Source of the DNA: CAVVJA01 sp963801715
GTDB taxonomy: Bacteria > Actinomycetota > Actinomycetes > Mycobacteriales > Jatrophihabitantaceae
DNA: 64,000 nucleotides
Assembly (NCBI GenBank): GCA_963801715.1
Contig: CAWDGB010000014.1
Span: 186,001 to 250,000, forward strand
Reading direction: 5' to 3'
Shown: positions 31,590 to 40,907 of the stretch, piece by piece
Position numbering within the stretch: position 1 is the stretch's first letter
Layout of the letters: each line of letters begins with the position of its first letter
The notes under the pieces: generated by a model
Told to the model about the DNA's origin: nothing
What the model saw: only the letters and a program-made list of their open reading frames with translations
The model's database searches: none
Translations under genes and position numbers: made by a program

Positions 31590-32423
31590 TCAGCGAGTAA
31601 TCAGCACGATCGCCATCGCCGCGAGACCCAACCCCACTTGCTGGGCGCGGGACGGTCGCTCGTGCAGGAAGACGATCGCGAGCGCAACGGTCGTCGCGGG
31701 GTAGAGCGCGGTGATCACCGCCGCGAGCGACAGCAGACCCTGCCGCGATGCGAGGAGGAAGAACAGGTTCGCGGCGGCGTCCAATGCGCCCGCCATGACA
31801 CACAGGGCGAGCAGCTGACCGCGGATGACCGTCACGGCTCCGGCCCGATACGCGAGCGGAACGATCAACGCTGCGGACGCCAGCCGCGAAATCAGCAGCG
31901 GCCACAGTCCGGTCGTGTCACCCGCCCGGGCCAGAAAGACGAAGTACCCGCCGAACCCCACTCCGGAAGCGATTGCGAGCGCCACGGTGCGGGTGGTGAG
32001 CCGGCCGTGGGGCGTCTCGGCCGGCTGGCGGCTGACGAGGACGACCGCCACGAAACCGATGGCGACGCCAAACCACGCGGCCGTGGCGGGCCGGTCGCCA
32101 GTCAGCACTCCGACCACGACGGGGACGGCCGCCGCCAGGACGGCGGTGATCGGCGAAACCACGTTCATCGGGGCGATGGCCAGGAGGCTGTAGAGCAGCA
32201 CAACGCCGACCATCCCGAACGCGCCGCCCAGAACCCCGAATACGACCGCTCGAGTGGTCAGCGTCCCCGATGCGAAGGGGAGCAGCGCGGCCATCAGCAC
32301 CGCGCCGACGGGATAGCTGTAGAGCAGGATGGCGAGCGCAGATCGGCGCCGTGACGCGAGCCCGCCGACAAAATCACTGACGCCGTAGGACACCGCCGCG
32401 AGCAGCGCGAGGACGACGGCCAC
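31590..32423 (-). CDS. EamA-family DMT transporter
   Basis: A 277-residue integral membrane protein with ten predicted helices in two EamA repeats. Repeat 1 begins 'VVLALLAAVSYGVSDFVGGLAS'. Repeat 2 begins around 'VALAIASGVGFGGYFVFLARAG'. The end, 'LSLAAVITALYPATTVALAIVFLHERPS', carries the family's terminal helix with a conserved Glu. It is a putative metabolite exporter; substrate unknown. It is 39 nt from the CFA synthase gene on the same strand and transcribed after it, so the two could be co-transcribed. Confidence 0.88.
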   Translation of the reverse strand: MAVVLALLAAVSYGVSDFVGGLASRRRSALAILLYSYPVGAVLMAALLPFASGTLTTRAVVFGVLGGAFGMVGVVLLYSLLAIAPMNVVSPITAVLAAAVPVVVGVLTGDRPATAAWFGVAIGFVAVVLVSRQPAETPHGRLTTRTVALAIASGVGFGGYFVFLARAGDTTGLWPLLISRLASAALIVPLAYRAGAVTVIRGQLLALCVMAGALDAAANLFFLLASRQGLLSLAAVITALYPATTVALAIVFLHERPSRAQQVGLGLAAMAIVLITR

Positions 32424-32462
32424 GCCGCAGGTTACCTGGGCGGGAGGCAGCCGGTGACGGGA

Positions 32463-33734
32463 TTATGCGAGGGCTCCGCGAACCGGCTTCGCTAGGCAGA
32501 TCTGGCTGACGTCGAGGCATCCGGTGCGGAATCCCGACTCCGAATACGCGAGGTAGAACGACCACATCCGTCGGAACGTCTCGTCGAATCCGAGTCGGGC
32601 AATGTCTGCACTCCGGGCCTCGAAATTGGCCCGCCATCGGCGCAGCGTCTCGGCGTAATGCTGGCCGAAGGAATAGCGGTCGAGCACGTGCAGGCCAGTG
32701 TGGCGGGTAATCGTGTCGTGCAGGGCCTCCGCCGACATGAGCGCCCCGCCCGGGAAAATGTACTTACGGATCCAGGTATAGGTGTTGGCCGTCGCGCGCA
32801 TCAGATCGTCGGCTTGCAATATGGCCTGCAGACCGGCCCGCCCTCCGGGTACGAGGGCGCGATCGATGGTCTGGAAGTAGTCCGGCCAGTAGTTCATGCC
32901 GACCGCTTCGACCATCTCGATGCTGACCACCGCGTCGAACCGGCCGGTCATGGCCCGGTAGTCCTGCAGGAGCACGGTCGCTCGGTCGGCGAGCCCCGCC
33001 CGCGCGATGCGCTCCCGGGCCAGCGCCGCCTGTTCGGCGGAGTTGGTGATCGACGTGACATCGGCACCGCGGCTCGCGGCCCGGATAGCCAGCTCGCCCC
33101 ATCCGGTGCCGATCTCCAGGACCCGTGTGCCGGCGTGCACCTGGGACGCATCGAGCAGCCGGTCGACCTTGCGCCGCTGTGCGGTCACCAGCTCATCGCA
33201 GGAGTCGGCCGGATCGCCGTTGTACAAGGCCGCCGAGTACGTCATCGACTCGTCGAGGAAAACCTTGAACATGTCGTTGGACAAGTCGTAGTGCCGCTGG
33301 ATGTTCCGGCGCGCTCCGGCCACGGTGTTGTCCTCGGATACGGGCGGCCGGCGTAAGGCCACCGCTCGCAGCCGCTGGAGCGCGGCCGGGACGACGTCGC
33401 GAAGATGCGCCGCGAATGTGCACAGGACACCGGATAGGTCGTCTGCGGTCCAGTCACCGGCCATATACGCCTCGCCGAACCCGATGCTGCCTGAGGCGCC
33501 GATCCGCTGGTAGAACGCCGCCGGCCGAACCAGCTGAAATACCGGATCCTTGCTGCTGCCGCCGCCGTATGTTCGGCCGGACGGTTCGACGACCCGAAGT
33601 GGGATACGCGCAACCACGCGGTGAAACAGCCGGCGCCCAATCGCGGCCCGAACCGGTGAGTGTGGTACGACCGCGATGTCCGGCCAGCGAGCGGCGTCGA
33701 TATCCGGTGTGACGGCAGATCCGGCAATGGTCAC
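32463..33734 (-). CDS. Cyclopropane-fatty-acyl-phospholipid synthase family methyltransferase
   Basis: A 423-residue enzyme of the CFA/mycolic acid cyclopropane synthase family, which adds a methylene group from SAM to unsaturated acyl chains. It has an N-terminal domain ('GSIGFGEAYMAGDW'), 'IQRHYDLSNDMFKVFLDESMTYSAAL' (pieces), SAM motif I 'VLEIGTGWGELAIRAA', 'SIEMVEAVGMNYWPDYF', 'WIRKYIFPGGALMS', and a C-terminal 'YAETLRRWRANFEAR'. The GTG at 33734 follows GGAAAGGAG; the ATG at 33854 would add an unlikely 40-residue leader. Acts at the membrane. Confidence 0.92.
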   Translation of the reverse strand: MTIAGSAVTPDIDAARWPDIAVVPHSPVRAAIGRRLFHRVVARIPLRVVEPSGRTYGGGSSKDPVFQLVRPAAFYQRIGASGSIGFGEAYMAGDWTADDLSGVLCTFAAHLRDVVPAALQRLRAVALRRPPVSEDNTVAGARRNIQRHYDLSNDMFKVFLDESMTYSAALYNGDPADSCDELVTAQRRKVDRLLDASQVHAGTRVLEIGTGWGELAIRAASRGADVTSITNSAEQAALARERIARAGLADRATVLLQDYRAMTGRFDAVVSIEMVEAVGMNYWPDYFQTIDRALVPGGRAGLQAILQADDLMRATANTYTWIRKYIFPGGALMSAEALHDTITRHTGLHVLDRYSFGQHYAETLRRWRANFEARSADIARLGFDETFRRMWSFYLAYSESGFRTGCLDVSQICLAKPVRGALA

Positions 33735-33854
33735 GTCGGTCTCCTTTCCGGCACCGGCGAGCGTGCTCTCGGGATCCCCGAGGAGCGACGGCTCGCACAA
33801 ACACTTGGCCACAGTATTGGGCATTCCTGGTGCAGCGAACGCAAAACCGTTCAC

Positions 33855-35429
33855 TCAGCGCGCGGGGCAGGTGGTGTTCGGGGTCGGGAGCGTCTTGTTG
33901 ATCAAGTAGACGTTGACCGCACGGTCGACGCAGGTGGATCCCTCCAGGTAGGAGGTGTGTCCCTCTCCGTTCCAGGTCAGCAGGGACGCGCGGCCGAGCT
34001 CCTTGGTGAGGTTCACCGCGCCGGCATAAGGGGTGGCAGGATCGTGCAGGTTGCCTACCACCAGGATCGGTGCGCTCCCGGCGGCGGTCTCCGGAGGGAT
34101 CGGGGTCCGCTGCTTCTGCCAGTCACTGCACTGAGTCAGACTGGCGGCCTGCCAGAGACCGAACATCGGATACTGCTTCGCCCAGGCGCGCCCCATCGCC
34201 TGGATCGTCGCGTCGTCCGGGTCTGTGGCGAGGTCGTTGCATGTGACCGTGAAGTAGACGTCTAGAGAATTCGCATACTGGCCGGATTCGTCGCGGTCGG
34301 CGTATTCATCCGCCAGTGCGAGCAAGCCCTCGGCATCGCCCCGGCGGGCGGCCAGCAGCGCGGTCCCGAGTCTCGGCCACTGGTCGCGGCTGTAGAGGGC
34401 TTGCAGGACGCCAAGGAGCACGAGGCTGGCGGTCGCCCGCCGCTGGTCGTGGGGGTCGCCGGACGGGATCGGATCAGTCGCGGCCCGGTCCCGGATCGCA
34501 TAGACGGCCTGCCGCGGATCGCCCAGCGCTCGACAGGGATCGCGCCTGATGCAGTCAGCGGCAAACTGGTCGAAGGCCTGCTCGAAGCCCGCGACTTGCG
34601 CGGTACTCGAATCGACGAGATCGTCCAACTTCGGGTCGACGGCCCCGTCCAGAGCGGCCGCGCGGATCGTCTTCGGGAACAGGTGTGCGTAGACCGCGCC
34701 GAGCTGCGTGCCGTAGGAGAAGCCGAGGTAGTTCATCGTCGCGTCGCCGAGCGCCGCGCGTATCCGATCCATGTCTCGAGCGGTGTCCACCGTGTCGTAA
34801 TGCGCGATGGTGGTCCCGTACCTCGCGTTGCAGGACGCGGCGAATCCGGCGGAAAGCTGCTTGGCTGCCCGAAGCCCAGCCGCTGTCCGCACATCGGTGT
34901 CGAGGGCGAGCAGCTGGTCCTCTTGCGCTGTGCTCATGCATTTGACCGGTGCGGATAGGCCGACTCCGCGGGGATCAAAGCCGACGATATCGAAGTGCTG
35001 CAGCACATCGGTCGAGAGCGCTCCGGCCAGCCCCACCGCGAGGTTCACTCCGGATGCGCCGGGACCGCCGGGGTTGACGAGCAGAGAACCGATGCGCTGC
35101 GGCTGATCGGCATAGTGGATCCGGAGCAGCGCGATCGAGATCATCGCTCCAGTGGGTCGGGCGTAATCGAGGGGCACCTGAATCCGGGCACATTCGACGG
35201 TGAGCTTCTTCCGTCGGTCCTCGGACACCCCGCCCAGGTCGAGCAGCCGGGAACAGTCGTTGAACTCCAGTGGTGCCGCGGACTGCGAGCCGGATGCACT
35301 CGCGGTCGGCCGGGATGGCGGGGTCGCTCGATCAGCACCTGATCCGTTGCCTGCTGTCGTCGTGGTGCAAGCCACGAGCAGGCCCAGGGCGACCAGCACG
35401 GCCGCGGGCCGGAATTTCGCGGAGAGCAC
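33855..35429 (-). CDS. Secreted alpha/beta-hydrolase lipoprotein, tripeptidyl aminopeptidase-like
   Basis: A 524-residue exported peptidase of the alpha/beta-hydrolase TAP group. The N-terminal signal ends in a lipobox ('LGLLVACTTTTAG'), so it is probably lipid-anchored. 'RIGSLLVNPGGPGASGVNLA' is the family oxyanion segment, 'GFDPRGVG' follows, and the nucleophile is the Ser of 'YLGFSYGTQLGAVYAH'. 'VVGNLHDPATPYAGA' gives the Asp and 'NGEGHTSYLEGSTCVD' the His. The GTG at 35429 starts the signal peptide; the upstream ATG adds only basic residues. Family members remove peptides from unfolded protein N-termini. Adjacent to, but divergent from, the DNA ligase. Confidence 0.9.
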   Translation of the reverse strand: MLSAKFRPAAVLVALGLLVACTTTTAGNGSGADRATPPSRPTASASGSQSAAPLEFNDCSRLLDLGGVSEDRRKKLTVECARIQVPLDYARPTGAMISIALLRIHYADQPQRIGSLLVNPGGPGASGVNLAVGLAGALSTDVLQHFDIVGFDPRGVGLSAPVKCMSTAQEDQLLALDTDVRTAAGLRAAKQLSAGFAASCNARYGTTIAHYDTVDTARDMDRIRAALGDATMNYLGFSYGTQLGAVYAHLFPKTIRAAALDGAVDPKLDDLVDSSTAQVAGFEQAFDQFAADCIRRDPCRALGDPRQAVYAIRDRAATDPIPSGDPHDQRRATASLVLLGVLQALYSRDQWPRLGTALLAARRGDAEGLLALADEYADRDESGQYANSLDVYFTVTCNDLATDPDDATIQAMGRAWAKQYPMFGLWQAASLTQCSDWQKQRTPIPPETAAGSAPILVVGNLHDPATPYAGAVNLTKELGRASLLTWNGEGHTSYLEGSTCVDRAVNVYLINKTLPTPNTTCPAR

Positions 35430-35684
35430 GTTTGCACGGTACCGAGACGAACCATGTCCCGCCTGCGCCCACAGCAGAGTCTGCGCCACCAGGAACTGCC
35501 GCCCTGCGCCCGGCCCAGGCGCCGACGGGCGTCGTTATCGCCCCCCACGAAATCGCTGCGCGATTTCGCGGGACCCCGGCCGTCGTCGGCAGTGCCTCCG
35601 CCACAGCTCTCGTCCTCCGCCTTGCCGGACCGACATCTGGACTCCGGCTCGGCTACGGCGCCCCTATTGGCGCAGACTCTGCTC

Positions 35685-36791
35685 ATGCAGCTGCCTGTAA
35701 TGCCACCCGTCCCGCCGATGCTTGCCAAGGCGGTCGCGGAGATACCGCGCGGCGCGTCGTACGAGCCCAAATGGGACGGCTTCCGGTCGATCATCTTTCG
35801 CGATGGCGACGAGGTGGAGATCGGAAGTCGCAACGAACGCCCGATGACCCGATACTTCCCCGAAGTCGTCGACGCCGTGCGCTCGAACGCGCCGGATCGC
35901 TGCGTGATCGATGGCGAGATCGTGGTGACGGCCGAGCATGGGCTGGATTTCGAGGCGCTGCAACAGCGCATCCATCCCGCCGAGTCACGCGTGCGGCTAT
36001 TGGCCGAGGAAACCCCGGCCTCGTTCGTTGCGTTCGATCTGCTCGCACTCGGCGACTCCGACCTGACCGGGCGATCGTTCGTCGACCGGCGGATGGCGCT
36101 CGAGGTCGCGCTCGCGCGGGCGCGGGCTCCGATCCACGTCACGCCGGCCACCCGCGATCCGGCGATCGCGCGCGAGTGGTTCGAGCGATTCGAAGGCGCC
36201 GGACTGGACGGGATCGTCGCCAAGCCACTCGATGGCACGTACCAGCCCGACAAGCGGGTCATGTTCAAGATCAAGCACGAGCGGACGGCCGATTGCGTCG
36301 TCGCTGGTTACCGGGTCCACAAGAGCGGGCCGGGCGCGATCGGCTCGCTGCTCCTCGGACTGTTCACGGAAGGCGGCGAGCTGGCCTCGGTAGGCGTTAT
36401 CGGCGCATTCCCGCTCGCGCGCCGCAAAGAGCTTTTCCGCGAGATGCAGCCGCTGGTGACGACGTTCGACGATCATCCCTGGAACTGGGCAGCGATGGAG
36501 GCGGGCAGCCGCACCCCACGAGCGAACGAGACGTCCCGGTGGAACGCCGGCAAGGACCTCTCGTTCGTTCCGCTGCGGCCAGAGCGAGTGGTCGAAGTGC
36601 GCTACGACCACATGGAAGGGCCACGGTTCCGGCACACCACGCAATTCGTCCGTTGGCGGCCGGACCGGGAGCCGATCTCGTGCACCTACGAGCAGCTCGA
36701 GCAGCCGGTCACCTTCCGGCTCGACGACATCGTGCCGGGGTTGGGACGCCGGGCCGCTGGCGGGACCCCGGCCGCTAACTCCGCCGGATGA
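35685..36791 (+). CDS. ATP-dependent DNA ligase, LigC-like
   Basis: A 368-residue nick-sealing ligase. The adenylated Lys is in 'YEPKWDGFRSII'. 'SRNERPMTRYFPEVV', 'VIDGEIVV', 'FVAFDLLAL', 'GLDGIVAKPLDGTYQP' and 'RVMFKIKHERTADCVVAGY' are motifs III to V of the nucleotidyltransferase core, followed by an OB-fold domain ending 'CTYEQLEQPVTFRL'. The ATG at 35685 fits the conserved 'LPVMPPVPPMLAKAV' start. In mycobacteria I recall LigC beside a stand-alone PolDom; here the PolDom is 28 kb away. It converges on and overlaps the 3' end of the RibD-like gene by 17 nt. Confidence 0.95.
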   Translation: MQLPVMPPVPPMLAKAVAEIPRGASYEPKWDGFRSIIFRDGDEVEIGSRNERPMTRYFPEVVDAVRSNAPDRCVIDGEIVVTAEHGLDFEALQQRIHPAESRVRLLAEETPASFVAFDLLALGDSDLTGRSFVDRRMALEVALARARAPIHVTPATRDPAIAREWFERFEGAGLDGIVAKPLDGTYQPDKRVMFKIKHERTADCVVAGYRVHKSGPGAIGSLLLGLFTEGGELASVGVIGAFPLARRKELFREMQPLVTTFDDHPWNWAAMEAGSRTPRANETSRWNAGKDLSFVPLRPERVVEVRYDHMEGPRFRHTTQFVRWRPDREPISCTYEQLEQPVTFRLDDIVPGLGRRAAGGTPAANSAG

Positions 36792-37522
36792 GCCGGTAGC
36801 GGCCGAACAGGGCGCCGTCCTGCTCGAGCAGACCGACAAGCGTTGAGCGGCGCCGGGTCGTCGGGCCACGACGCACCCGCGGTGACCCGGCCCGGCCCGG
36901 GGCCGGCGAGCAGCGGCGTGATCGAGAGGCACAGCTCGTCGACTTCGCCGGACCGGACGAGATCAGCGAAGAACGACGGTCCGCCTTCGCACAGAATCCT
37001 CGTCAGGCCCCGCGCCACGAGCGTGGACCGCACCGCGGCGAGGTCAACGGTCTCCTCCCCGCACAGCACGACGTCCGCCACCGGGTACAACGCACGCTGG
37101 GCGGCGTCCTCGGCCGTCGCGCACGTGATCACGATCGTCCGGGTGACCGGGTCGGTGGTTCGGAACAGGTCCGACGCCGGATCCAGTCGGGCCGAGCGGC
37201 TCACCACGGCGATGGGCAGTGTCGGAGCCAGCCCGTATGAACGCCGGACCTCCTGCCTGGCCGGGCTCAGGGTCGCGGCGCGGTAGCCCTCGGCCCGCGC
37301 CGTGCCAGCGCCGACGAGCACGACATCGGCCAGATCCCGGAGAGCGGCGAACACCAGGTTGTCTCCGCGGGTCTGCAGCCCCCGCGACAACCCGGCGGTG
37401 GACGCGGCGCCATCGACACTCGCCACAAAGTTGGCCCGGATCCCCCCGGAGGTCAGCCAGCCGGCCGCGTAGTGGTCATGAACATCGACCGGATCGCCAG
37501 GCGCCGGGACCAGGGCACGCAT
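36775..37522 (-). pseudogene. RibD-like pyrimidine/folate reductase with a C-terminal frameshift
   Basis: The frame from 37522 encodes a NADPH-dependent reductase of the RibD-C type: 'IRANFVASVDGAASTAGLSRGL', 'DVVLVGAGTARAEGYRAA', 'RILCEGGPSFFADLV' and 'ELCLSITPLLAGPGPGR' (in pieces), then diverges. In the next frame the usual ending 'LVGLLEQDGALFGRYRL' is read to a TAG at 36775. The frames meet at TT (36843-36844); removing one base restores 'PLTLVGLLEQDG'. Relatives in mycobacteria (Rv2671, from memory) can substitute for dihydrofolate reductase. The break is either an assembly indel or a recent pseudogene. The 3' end overlaps the ligase end. Confidence 0.8.
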
Positions 37523-37711
37523 CGGGCCATCTCACCACGCCTCCCTCGGTGGGCTGGACCGGGCTGTCGCTGGCCCGCCTACCGCGTACCGGCGGTTGGC
37601 TCTCCTGGCATATCGGCGATGCGGTCGGCAGACTGGAGTTCATGGCCATCGATGTCCCGCTGGGCGAGCGGTCCGACGCGGCGACGTCGGCGTCGGCTCG
37701 CGGAGGGACGC

Positions 37712-38464
37712 ATGGCTAAGTCTCGCCGTCGCAGCATCCCGATTCCGGTGCCGCAATTCGTCGAGGGTGTGTTGGACTCCTCGCTTGACCGCGCGATGCG
37801 TGTCCAACGGCCAGGCGTCGTCTCGTACGTCAATCGGGCGCGGGCCAAGCGCGGCCTAACTCCCGAAGACACGATCCGGGAGCTGGAGCGGATCTATCTG
37901 GGCACCGTCACCGCAATCGGCGCGATGGCTGGCGCGTCGGCGGCCTTTCCGGGGGTGGGCACGGGAGCTTCGGTCGCCACCGCTGCCTTCGAGATCGGTG
38001 CTTTCGCTGAGGCCACTGCGCTGTTCGGCCTGGCAGTGGCCGAGGTGCATGGCCTGCGCGTAGACAATCTCGAGCAGCGGCGCGCGCTGGTGCTCGCGCT
38101 GCTGCTCGGTGACGAAGGAGTGCGGATCCTCGAGGAATCCGCTCGCGGGGCGAGACGCTCGCGCGCGAAGTGGGCTCAAGTTCTTTCCCAGCACGCGTCG
38201 GAGGAGACCGTCCGCCGGGCGAACCGTCGCCTCGCCAAGCATTTCGTGCCCCGCTTCGGCCTTCAGCAGGGCGCGCTGCTGCTCGGGCGGGCCATTCCCA
38301 TGGGCATCGGCGCTGGCATCGGCGCTGCGGGTAACGCGGCACTCGCCCGGGCGTCGATTGCGGCGGCCCGGCGGGTGTTCGGCCCGCCACCTGAGCGTTT
38401 CCCGCCTCCGATCGTCGACGTCCCGCCCCCGGATCCCTCGCCGGGGAGAGTCACGCTCTGGTAA
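37712..38464 (+). CDS. EcsC-like membrane-associated protein
   Basis: A 250-residue protein starting at ATG 37712 after GGAGGGACGC. The middle has alanine- and glycine-rich hydrophobic segments 'VTAIGAMAGASAAFPGVGTGASVATAAFE', 'IGAFAEATALFGLAVAEVHGL' and a C-terminal 'RAIPMGIGAGIGAAGNAALARASIAAARR' (in pieces), a pattern typical of EcsC-family proteins of unknown function. The N-terminus is basic and the tail is proline-rich ('PPIVDVPPPDPSP'). The upstream interval 37523-37711 reads in one frame as 'FMAIDVPLGERSD', but I cannot support a gene there. Agmatinase follows after 33 nt. Confidence 0.6.
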   Translation: MAKSRRRSIPIPVPQFVEGVLDSSLDRAMRVQRPGVVSYVNRARAKRGLTPEDTIRELERIYLGTVTAIGAMAGASAAFPGVGTGASVATAAFEIGAFAEATALFGLAVAEVHGLRVDNLEQRRALVLALLLGDEGVRILEESARGARRSRAKWAQVLSQHASEETVRRANRRLAKHFVPRFGLQQGALLLGRAIPMGIGAGIGAAGNAALARASIAAARRVFGPPPERFPPPIVDVPPPDPSPGRVTLW

Positions 38465-38497
38465 GAGTTCCGGAAAGACTCGTGGGAGGTCGCGACG

Positions 38498-39511
38498 ATG
38501 GCGCGGTACGGACCTCAGTTCGGTCCGGACATCCCTTTTCTCGGGGTCGACCGCTGCGACTGGACTGACGCGGCGACCTATGCCGACGCGGACGTGGTGA
38601 TCCTCGGGGCACCGTTCGACGGAGGGACGTCGAACCGCGCCGGCGCCCGGTTCGGGCCCCAGCTCATCCGGCAGACCGACTATCTTCCCCACGACGGGTC
38701 CCGGCCGTCGCTGGCGCTCCGGGTCGACGGCTTGCGCGACTTGCGGGTGTACGACGCCGGCGACGTCGAGATGTTTTCCGGCGACGCCGCGCGGTCGGTA
38801 CGGGACTTGCAGGCCGCGGTCTACGAGGTCACGCGCAACGGCGCCATCCCGCTCATCCTCGGCGGCGACCATACGATCGCCTGGCCGGATGCGGCGGGGG
38901 TGGCCCAGCAGCTAGGCCAGGGCCGCATCTCGATGATCCACTTCGACGCGCACGCCGACACCGGGAACATCGAGTTCGGCTCGCTGATCGGGCACGGCCA
39001 GCCGATGCGCCGGCTAATCGAGTCCGGCGCGGTACGCGGGGACCGATTCCTGCAAATAGGCCTGCGCGGCTACTGGCCGCCTCCGGACACGCTCGACTGG
39101 ATGGCCGAGCAGCGCATGCGTTCCTACGAGATGACCGAGATCGGCGAGCGCGGTCTGTCGACCTGCCTGACCGAGGCGTTCGGCATCGCCACCGACGACT
39201 GCGACGGGGTGTTCCTGTCCGTCGACATCGACGTGTGCGACCCGGGGCACGCTCCGGGGACCGGCACCCCGGAACCGGGCGGCCTCTCCGCGCGCCAATT
39301 GCTCGACTCGGTGCGGCGCATCGGCTACGAACTCCCGGTCGTGGGCGTCGACGTCGTGGAGGTATCACCGCCGTACGATCATGCCGACATCACGGCGTTC
39401 CTGGCCAACCGCGTGGTTCTCGAAGTGCTGTCGGGCATCGCTCGCCGCCGCCGCGACGCCGCCAGCGGCGCGACGTGGGACCGAATGCGGCCGCTCCTCG
39501 ACGGTCGGTGA
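38498..39511 (+). CDS. Agmatinase/ureohydrolase-family protein
   Basis: A 337-residue binuclear manganese ureohydrolase. The metal-ligand motifs are 'ILGGDHTIAWP', 'IHFDAHADTG' and 'SVDIDVCDPGHAPGTGTPE', all present. 'APFDGGTSNRAGARFGP' is the usual entry loop. The family hydrolyses agmatine, arginine or guanidino acids to give urea and an amine. The sequence is of the agmatinase subgroup, but the exact substrate is uncertain. The ATG at 38498 follows GGGAGG. It could be co-transcribed with the upstream EcsC-like gene, though nothing functional links them. Confidence 0.92.
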   Translation: MARYGPQFGPDIPFLGVDRCDWTDAATYADADVVILGAPFDGGTSNRAGARFGPQLIRQTDYLPHDGSRPSLALRVDGLRDLRVYDAGDVEMFSGDAARSVRDLQAAVYEVTRNGAIPLILGGDHTIAWPDAAGVAQQLGQGRISMIHFDAHADTGNIEFGSLIGHGQPMRRLIESGAVRGDRFLQIGLRGYWPPPDTLDWMAEQRMRSYEMTEIGERGLSTCLTEAFGIATDDCDGVFLSVDIDVCDPGHAPGTGTPEPGGLSARQLLDSVRRIGYELPVVGVDVVEVSPPYDHADITAFLANRVVLEVLSGIARRRRDAASGATWDRMRPLLDGR

Positions 39512-39520
39512 CCTGAACTC

Positions 39521-40249
39521 TCAGCCGCTCGGGCCGAAGCGCTCCACTCGGACGTCCAGCACTGGCACCCCGAGGCCGACGAGTAGCAGGCTGGCGAACT
39601 CCGCGAACCCGGCGGAGCCGCAGACATAGGCGGTCGCGCCCGGTTCGAGCAACGGCATGAGGTCAGCGGCGGTCAGCCGCCCGGCCGGCCGATCACCGTG
39701 CGGCACGCGGGTCAGGGCGATGGTGGCGCCCGCCGCCGCCAGCTCATCGGCGTAGGGCAGCTCGGGCAGGTTGCGCCCGGACACGGCGAGCTTCAGATGC
39801 CCGGTGCTCCCGAGATCCCGGGCGAGTCGCGCCATGGCGACGAGCGGCACGACGCCAGTCCCACCGCCGACGCCCACCGCCGGCGAAACTCCGTCCCACA
39901 CGAACCATCCGCCGATCGGGCCGCGGACCTGCAGCTCGTCGCCGGGGCGGACGACGTCGGCGAGAAAGGTTGAGACCTCACCGTTGTCGAGGCGCTCGAC
40001 GAACAGCTCGACGAGCGGATCCGAGGGCGCGGACGACACCGAGTAGGAGCGCTGCGCGGTGTAGCCATCGTCGGCGGTGAGCCGGACGACGTAGTGCTGG
40101 CCCGCCATGTGCGTCATCCGGTGCATGACCTCCAGGCGGAGGAGCACCGACCGCGGGGACGGGTGCCGTACCTCGCGCACGACCGCTTGCCGCCAACCGC
40201 CGGTTGGCGCATGCGGCGTGGCGGGAAGCGTCAGTGGCGGCTCAGTCAC
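39521..40249 (-). CDS. FAD/NAD(P)-binding ferredoxin-type reductase
   Basis: A 242-residue flavin reductase-like protein: 'HMAGQHYVVRLTADDGYTAQRSYSVSSAPSDP' (in pieces; FAD-binding 'RSYSVSS'), 'ELQVRGPIGGWFVW', 'VGVGGGTGVVPLVAM' (pyridine-nucleotide site) and 'YVCGSAGFAEFAS'. It overlaps the molybdopterin oxidoreductase gene by 8 nt on the same strand, so it is probably that enzyme's electron supplier. The pair is a recurrent actinobacterial arrangement. There is no 2Fe-2S domain, so electrons would pass directly from flavin to the partner or through another carrier. Confidence 0.88.
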   Translation of the reverse strand: MTEPPLTLPATPHAPTGGWRQAVVREVRHPSPRSVLLRLEVMHRMTHMAGQHYVVRLTADDGYTAQRSYSVSSAPSDPLVELFVERLDNGEVSTFLADVVRPGDELQVRGPIGGWFVWDGVSPAVGVGGGTGVVPLVAMARLARDLGSTGHLKLAVSGRNLPELPYADELAAAGATIALTRVPHGDRPAGRLTAADLMPLLEPGATAYVCGSAGFAEFASLLLVGLGVPVLDVRVERFGPSG

Positions 40250-40853
40250 CCTGGTAACGCTGCTCGAGCCACGGGTCGCCCCGGTCGTGGTATCCGTTGC
40301 GCTCCCAGAAACCTTGCTGATCGTGATCGAGCAGGGTCAGCCGAGTGACCCATTTCGCGCTCTTCCAGAAGTACAGATGCGGAACGAGCAGGCGCACCGG
40401 GCCACCGTGGTCGACCGGCAACGCCTTGCCCTCGTGCGTCCACACGACCCACGCCTTGCCTCCGGTCAAGTCCGCCAGCGGCAGGTTCGTCGTGTAGCCG
40501 GTGGTCGATGTCGCGAGCACGAAGGACGCCTCCGGCAGTGGCCGGGCGGCATCGAACAGGGTGTCGACGCTGACCCCACCGAAGCGTGTCCCGAGCTTGG
40601 ACCACGTCGTGACGCAGTGGATGTCGCCGTGGAACTCGGACGCGGGCAGCCGATGCGCGTCATCCCACGTCCAGGTCCTGGCCTCCGTGACGAGACCGTC
40701 GACCGTGATGGACCAGCGTTGCGGGTCCAATCGCGGAGTCACCTCCGCGGTCAGAACCGGGAAGTCGGATCCGACGTCGTATTGCCCAGGGGGTAGGCGC
40801 TCGTCTTGCACCCGGTGCAATCGGCCGGTGAAGCCTCGGGTCGGACCGCTCAC
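40242..40853 (-). CDS. Molybdopterin-dependent oxidoreductase, sulfite-oxidase fold (YedY-like)
   Basis: A 203-residue protein of the oxidoreductase molybdopterin-binding domain family. It has 'WSITVDGLV', 'FHGDIHCVTTWSKLGTRFGG' (the Cys is the usual molybdenum ligand), 'YTTNLPLADL' and 'VDHGGPVRLLVPHLYFWKSAKWV'. It lacks a twin-arginine signal, so it acts in the cytoplasm, unlike MsrP. The GTG at 40853 follows GAAGGAG with 8-nt spacing; the GTG at 40886 is a second option. It overlaps the FAD reductase gene by 8 nt; the two likely form one redox system of unknown substrate. Confidence 0.88.
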   Translation of the reverse strand: MSGPTRGFTGRLHRVQDERLPPGQYDVGSDFPVLTAEVTPRLDPQRWSITVDGLVTEARTWTWDDAHRLPASEFHGDIHCVTTWSKLGTRFGGVSVDTLFDAARPLPEASFVLATSTTGYTTNLPLADLTGGKAWVVWTHEGKALPVDHGGPVRLLVPHLYFWKSAKWVTRLTLLDHDQQGFWERNGYHDRGDPWLEQRYQGD

Positions 40854-40907
40854 GCCCCTCGCTCCTTCGCTCAAGTCGAACCTCACGGTAACGGACGCGA
40901 TATCCCG

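Noticed and set aside
35141..36274. A 377-codon minus-strand frame opposite the ligase
   Set aside because: Serine/arginine-rich composition and antisense to a clear ligase; no motif.
37545..37719. Possible N-terminal fragment of a DUF429-like gene ('FMAIDVPLGERSD')
   Set aside because: The similarity is limited to one short strand and there is no ribosome site or continuation.
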